This document shows, piece after piece, positions 5,472 to 8,059 of a DNA stretch of 8,059 bases. The position numbers and the translations under genes are program-made. The first letter of the stretch is position 1. Each line of letters starts with the position of its first letter. Origin of the DNA: Peptostreptococcaceae bacterium (GTDB lineage: Bacteria > Bacillota > Clostridia > Peptostreptococcales > Anaerovoracaceae). The stretch is from the NCBI GenBank assembly GCA_016650115.1, contig JAENWI010000051.1, forward strand, positions 1 to 8,059, read 5' to 3'. The notes under the pieces are model-generated. The model did no database searches, was not told the origin of the DNA, and saw only the letters and a program-made list of their open reading frames with translations.

Positions 5472-6899
5472 TTAATATCTCTTCCTCTTAGATGAAGAAG
5501 GTATCTTTAATTCATCCCTGTATTTTGCAACAGTTCTTCTGGATAGGTCTATCCCTTTTTCACTAAGTATTGCCACCATATCCTGATCGCTGAATGGGAA
5601 TGCCTGGTCTTCTTCTGCAATTATTTCCTTTATAAAAGTTTTTATGCTTGAAGATGAAATCCCAATCCCCTTTTCGTCTGCAACACCGCTTTTAAAGAAA
5701 TACTTTATTTCAAAGACACCTCTTGGTGTCTGCATGTATTTTCCATTTATAGATCGGCTTACTGTAGACTCGTGAATTCCTACATCCTCGGCAATTTGCT
5801 TTAAGGTCAAAGTCTTCAAATGTTTGCTCCCGCAATCGAAAAAATCCTTCTGGTATTTAACAACTGCACTAACAACATTATATATCGTTTGCTTCCTTTG
5901 TTCTATACTTTTTATCAGCCAGACAGCAGAATTAAACCTGCCTGACAGAAAACTGGCAAGATTTGGATCTTCTCCTGATTCATGCATCAGTCTTTGGTAA
6001 TATGGACTTATATTAAGTCTCGGCGCACTTGTTTCATTTACTGTTACAATATATTCATCATCTATTTTTTCGACCAACACATCGGGTACAATATATCTGG
6101 TAGAAGCCTGCGTGGCAAATTCTCTGCCTGGTTTAGGCTCAAGGCTACGAATCAAATCTCCTATGTCTTGAACTTGCTTATTTGTAATACCCAATTCTTT
6201 TGAAATAACATTGATACGATTTGAGGCTATATCCTCCAGACAGTTTTTAATAACCGCCTCAACCTCCGCATTTACTTCTCCTCTGTTTTTCAGCTGTATC
6301 AGCAGACACTCTTTCAAATCTCTTGCTCCTACGCCATAGGGTTCAAATGTTTGTATTATTCCCAGAACAATTTCAATATTTTTCTTTGCGGTTTTGAAAA
6401 CGGAGGAAATTTCTTCAACGGTAAGGGTCATATACCCATTGTCATCTAATGATTCAATGATGTATTTTCCTATTTGTTTACAGCCTTTTTTAATTGGTGC
6501 AAACTGCAACTGAAACAAAAGATGTTCTGGAAGCGTGATCTCAGCGCTGGTATATTGCTCATAAGAATATTCCGTGCTCTCCGTCTTATGTTCATATTGC
6601 TTATAGCTGATATCGTCATAACCTTGCTCTACAACCTTCTCCTGCCACTCTATCTCTATTTTTTCTTCTTTTACCTTCTCCACTGTTTGTTCCACCGGCT
6701 CAATCGATTCTACCGGTTCTTCTTTGACAGATTCCGAGGATGTCTCATTTTCAAGAACAGGATTTGCCAGAAGCTGCTCCTGGATATAACTCTCCAGCTC
6801 CTGCGTATTAAACTGGAGAATTTGTATCGCCTGAATCAATTCAGGCGTCATCACTAACTTTTGTGACTGTTCAATTGTTAATCCATATCCAAGTTTCAT
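5472..6899 (-). CDS. rpoN: RNA polymerase sigma-54 factor
   Basis: The product is the alternative sigma factor that recognises -24/-12 promoters and needs an AAA+ activator for open-complex formation. In Clostridia it often controls amino-acid, sugar PTS and fermentation genes. The 475-residue protein shows all regions in order. Region I (1-50) is Gln/Leu-rich, MKLGYGLTIEQSQKLVMTPEL onward. Region II (about 51-115) is very acidic and Glu-rich. The core-binding domain is about 118-310. A helix-turn-helix at about 364-387 includes QIAEDVGIHESTVSRSINGKY. The RpoN box is SRRTVAKYRD at 453-462. The ATG at 6899 is preferred over an in-frame ATG at 6929 because it matches the family N-terminus and has GAGGG upstream; the longer form adds ten atypical residues. 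It ends 72 bases before gap, the place where clostridial genomes usually carry cggR. No sigma-54 promoter is seen in this window, so its targets lie elsewhere. Confidence 0.97.
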   Translation of the reverse strand: MKLGYGLTIEQSQKLVMTPELIQAIQILQFNTQELESYIQEQLLANPVLENETSSESVKEEPVESIEPVEQTVEKVKEEKIEIEWQEKVVEQGYDDISYKQYEHKTESTEYSYEQYTSAEITLPEHLLFQLQFAPIKKGCKQIGKYIIESLDDNGYMTLTVEEISSVFKTAKKNIEIVLGIIQTFEPYGVGARDLKECLLIQLKNRGEVNAEVEAVIKNCLEDIASNRINVISKELGITNKQVQDIGDLIRSLEPKPGREFATQASTRYIVPDVLVEKIDDEYIVTVNETSAPRLNISPYYQRLMHESGEDPNLASFLSGRFNSAVWLIKSIEQRKQTIYNVVSAVVKYQKDFFDCGSKHLKTLTLKQIAEDVGIHESTVSRSINGKYMQTPRGVFEIKYFFKSGVADEKGIGISSSSIKTFIKEIIAEEDQAFPFSDQDMVAILSEKGIDLSRRTVAKYRDELKIPSSSKRKRY

Positions 6900-6936
6900 A
6901 GATCCCTCTGTGCAAAAAAATAAATACACATATCAA

Positions 6937-6964
6937 AATATATGTTGAATCTGCTCTTTGTCAA
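6937..6964 (-). promoter_or_regulatory. Candidate proximal promoter of rpoN
   Basis: A perfect -35 TTGACA (6964-6959, minus strand) is followed after 16 bases by TATATT (6942-6937), five of six matches to the -10 consensus. Transcription would start near 6930, about 30 bases before the rpoN ATG. The -35 lies inside one arm of an inverted repeat, so a bound regulator could block it. Confidence 0.55.
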
Positions 6965-7011
6965 TCAATTTTGACAAAAGCTCCGGGAGTTTTCAATTCA
7001 TTTGTTGAAAA
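6957..7011 (-). repeat. Two inverted repeats upstream of rpoN (possible operators)
   Basis: The first dyad is TTTGTCAA-N6-TTGACAAA at 6957-6978 and the second is TTTTCAA-N8-TTGAAAA at 6990-7011. Both share the TCAA...TTGA core and their centres are about 33 bases apart. A weaker dyad, ACATAT-N6-ATATGT (6928-6945), overlaps the rpoN -10 at a further 31 bases. The intergenic stretch 6900-7076 holds these, two candidate promoters and nothing that codes. None has the T-run of a terminator. Confidence 0.4.
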
Positions 7012-7065
7012 TGCACACGCAATTTCAATTAGATTACTCTTATCCTTATGCAATTTCTTGCAATA

Positions 7066-7094
7066 ATTATACCATTTTATTTCAAATTTGGAAA
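7066..7094 (-). promoter_or_regulatory. Candidate distal extended -10 promoter of rpoN
   Basis: A perfect TATAAT (7071-7066, minus strand) is preceded by TGG, giving the extended -10 form TGN-TATAAT. TTTCCA (7094-7089) lies 17 bases upstream and matches the -35 consensus at four positions. The -35 lies inside the 3' end of trmL. A transcript from here would have a leader of about 160 bases containing the dyads at 6957-7011. Confidence 0.45.
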
Positions 7095-7547
7095 GCCCAA
7101 TTGCCTTAAGGCTTCGAACAAAATAATATTGGCTGAGTTTGAAAGATTCAGTGACCGAAGTCTTGTATCCTTACTCATTGGTATTCTAACTGTCTTACTT
7201 TGGTTTTCTTCGACAAAGTTCTTTGGCAATCCAGCCGTTTCTTTACCGAATACCAGCATGTCACCATCCTTATATGCAACTTCCGAGTAAAGCTGCTTCC
7301 CTTTGGTTGTTGCAAGATACATGTTCCGATCGCCATATTTTTCCAAGAAATCCTTCAGACTCTTATGAACTTCCAGATTCACAAACTGCCAGTAGTCAAG
7401 GCCTGCTCTTTTGACACTTTTATCATCTATAGAAAACCCTAATGGCTCCACTAAATGCAGTACACTTCCGGTTGCCGCACAAGATCTTGCTATATTACCC
7501 GTATTAGGTGGTATTTCAGGTTCAACAAAAACAATATGTATTGGCAT
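7077..7547 (-). CDS. trmL: tRNA (cytidine(34)/uridine(34)-2'-O)-methyltransferase, SPOUT family
   Basis: The enzyme uses S-adenosylmethionine to methylate the ribose 2'-O of the wobble base 34 in leucine tRNAs. The 156-residue protein is a minimal SPOUT methyltransferase of the YibK/CspR type, without an added RNA-binding domain, and probably acts as a dimer. Motif 1 is PPNTGNIARSCAAT (13-26), with the conserved R21. EPLGFSIDDKSVKRAGLDYW follows at 34-53. Motif 2 is LVFGKETAGLP (98-108). The C-terminal knot that binds the cofactor is IPM...RSLNLSNSANIILFEALRQ (122-149). The spacer between IPM and RSLNLSN is six residues, where four is what I remember as common. The start is ATG at 7547 with AGGAGG 7 bases upstream. 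It diverges from hom. No clear terminator separates it from rpoN, so partial cotranscription is possible. Confidence 0.95.
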   Translation of the reverse strand: MPIHIVFVEPEIPPNTGNIARSCAATGSVLHLVEPLGFSIDDKSVKRAGLDYWQFVNLEVHKSLKDFLEKYGDRNMYLATTKGKQLYSEVAYKDGDMLVFGKETAGLPKNFVEENQSKTVRIPMSKDTRLRSLNLSNSANIILFEALRQLGFPNLK

Positions 7548-7569
7548 AATTTCACCTCCTGTCTTATAT

Positions 7570-7598
7570 ATAATATATTTTTTTTCACTTTTTATAAA
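7570..7598 (-). promoter_or_regulatory. Possible trmL promoter
   Basis: On the minus strand TTTATA (7598-7593) is followed after 17 bases by TATTAT (7575-7570). The -10 is reasonable and the -35 is weak. The stretch is so AT-rich that several other registers are possible. It lies 23 bases before the trmL ATG. Confidence 0.3.
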
Positions 7599-7625
7599 GA
7601 CAAATTTTCTGTTTTGTTATATAAT
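7597..7625 (+). promoter_or_regulatory. Candidate hom promoter
   Basis: AAGACA (7597-7602) and a perfect TATAAT (7620-7625) are 17 bases apart. Transcription would start near 7632, giving a leader of about 22 bases that contains the TAAGGAGG ribosome binding site at 7641-7648. The -35 abuts the possible trmL -35 on the other strand, so the two divergent promoters could compete. There is no room for a T-box or riboswitch in this leader. Confidence 0.5.
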
Positions 7626-7653
7626 TTTATAATTAGCATTTAAGGAGGATTTT

Positions 7654-8059
7654 ATGAATACAGTTAAGGTTGGTCTTATGGGTTTTGGAAACATTGGAAC
7701 TGGTACCTATAAAACCTTGGAAATGAACAAGACAACAATTGCGAAAAACGCAGGTGTGAATATTGAAATTACAAAAATACTTGAAAAGGATGTTGACAGA
7801 AAAAGAGATGTGACTGTTTCAAAAGATCAGTTTACTCAAAACCCGAATGATATTTTTATGGATCCTGATATTTCAATTGTAATTGAATTGCTTGGGGGAA
7901 TTGAACCCGCAACCTCACTCATGCTTGAAGCAATGAAACACAAAAAACATGTAGTGACTGCCAACAAAGCGGCTGTAGCAGCTAATTATGATCTGCTTGT
8001 AAATACAGCAAGGGAAAATGATGTTGAATTCCGTTTTGAAGCGAGTGTAGGCGGAGGCA
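7654..8059 (+). CDS. hom: Homoserine dehydrogenase, N-terminal part (3' end outside window)
   Basis: The enzyme reduces aspartate semialdehyde to homoserine with NAD(P)H, the branch point towards threonine and methionine. The 135 visible residues hold the nucleotide-binding Rossmann domain. GLMGFGNIGTGTYKTL at 7-22 contains the GxGxxG-type loop, and ITKILEKDVDRKR at 39-51 ends the second strand. VIELLGGIEPA (76-86) and HVVTANKAAVA (99-109) follow, the latter with the conserved lysine K105. FRFEASVGGG (126-135) enters the catalytic domain, where the sequence ends. The start is ATG at 7654 after AAGGAGG with a 6-base gap. The missing C-terminus decides whether a regulatory ACT domain is present. 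The glycine motif starts at residue 10, which rules out an aspartokinase fusion at the N-terminus. Confidence 0.96.
   Translation, partial: MNTVKVGLMGFGNIGTGTYKTLEMNKTTIAKNAGVNIEITKILEKDVDRKRDVTVSKDQFTQNPNDIFMDPDISIVIELLGGIEPATSLMLEAMKHKKHVVTANKAAVAANYDLLVNTARENDVEFRFEASVGGG

Noticed and set aside
6474..6857. Plus-strand open frame of 127 codons rich in Leu and Phe
   Set aside because: It is the reverse of the glutamate-rich region II of rpoN, whose GAA/GAG codons read as Phe/Leu codons on the other strand. It is not a membrane protein gene.
7049..7062. TGCAA-N4-TTGCA dyad after trmL as its terminator
   Set aside because: The stem is only 5 bp and no T-run follows in the direction of trmL transcription.

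Overview
The window is an AT-rich, tightly packed stretch of bacterial chromosome. Seven genes read leftward (minus strand) and one partial gene reads rightward at the right end. Strong AGGAGG-type ribosome binding sites, the rpoN-gap-pgk-tpiA-eno-secG order and a membrane pyrophosphatase gene point to an anaerobic low-GC Gram-positive bacterium of the class Clostridia or a close relative. The species cannot be named from this sequence alone.

Layout in transcription order on the minus strand, from right to left: trmL (tRNA wobble 2'-O-methyltransferase), about 180 bases of regulatory-looking DNA, rpoN (sigma-54), then the triose part of glycolysis as gap, pgk, tpiA and eno. A 12-bp-stem terminator follows eno. 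After it come secG (Sec translocon subunit) and, behind a structured leader, the 5' third of hppA, a membrane pyrophosphatase that runs off the left edge. On the plus strand, hom (homoserine dehydrogenase) starts at 7654, divergent from trmL, and runs off the right edge.

gap, pgk, tpiA and eno interconvert the three-carbon glycolytic intermediates from glyceraldehyde 3-phosphate/DHAP to phosphoenolpyruvate, except for the phosphoglycerate mutase step, whose gene is not here. A sigma-A-like promoter sits just before gap. The four genes are closely spaced (10 bases gap-pgk, 65 pgk-tpiA, 11 tpiA-eno) and each has its own Shine-Dalgarno sequence. Compared with the usual clostridial order rpoN-cggR-gap-pgk-tpiA-gpmI-eno-secG-rnr, three things differ. 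The repressor gene cggR is absent, gpmI is absent, and hppA follows secG. The gap product also looks like the long GAPDH type best known from trypanosome glycosomes rather than the ordinary clostridial GapA. Together these suggest a remodelled glycolytic operon.

I found no CRISPR array, insertion sequence, tRNA, rRNA or phage gene, and no clearly new multi-gene system. The points most worth checking are the atypical gap with the missing cggR and gpmI, the nested hairpin in the hppA leader, and the evenly spaced dyads upstream of rpoN. No interval over 300 bases lacks a gene.
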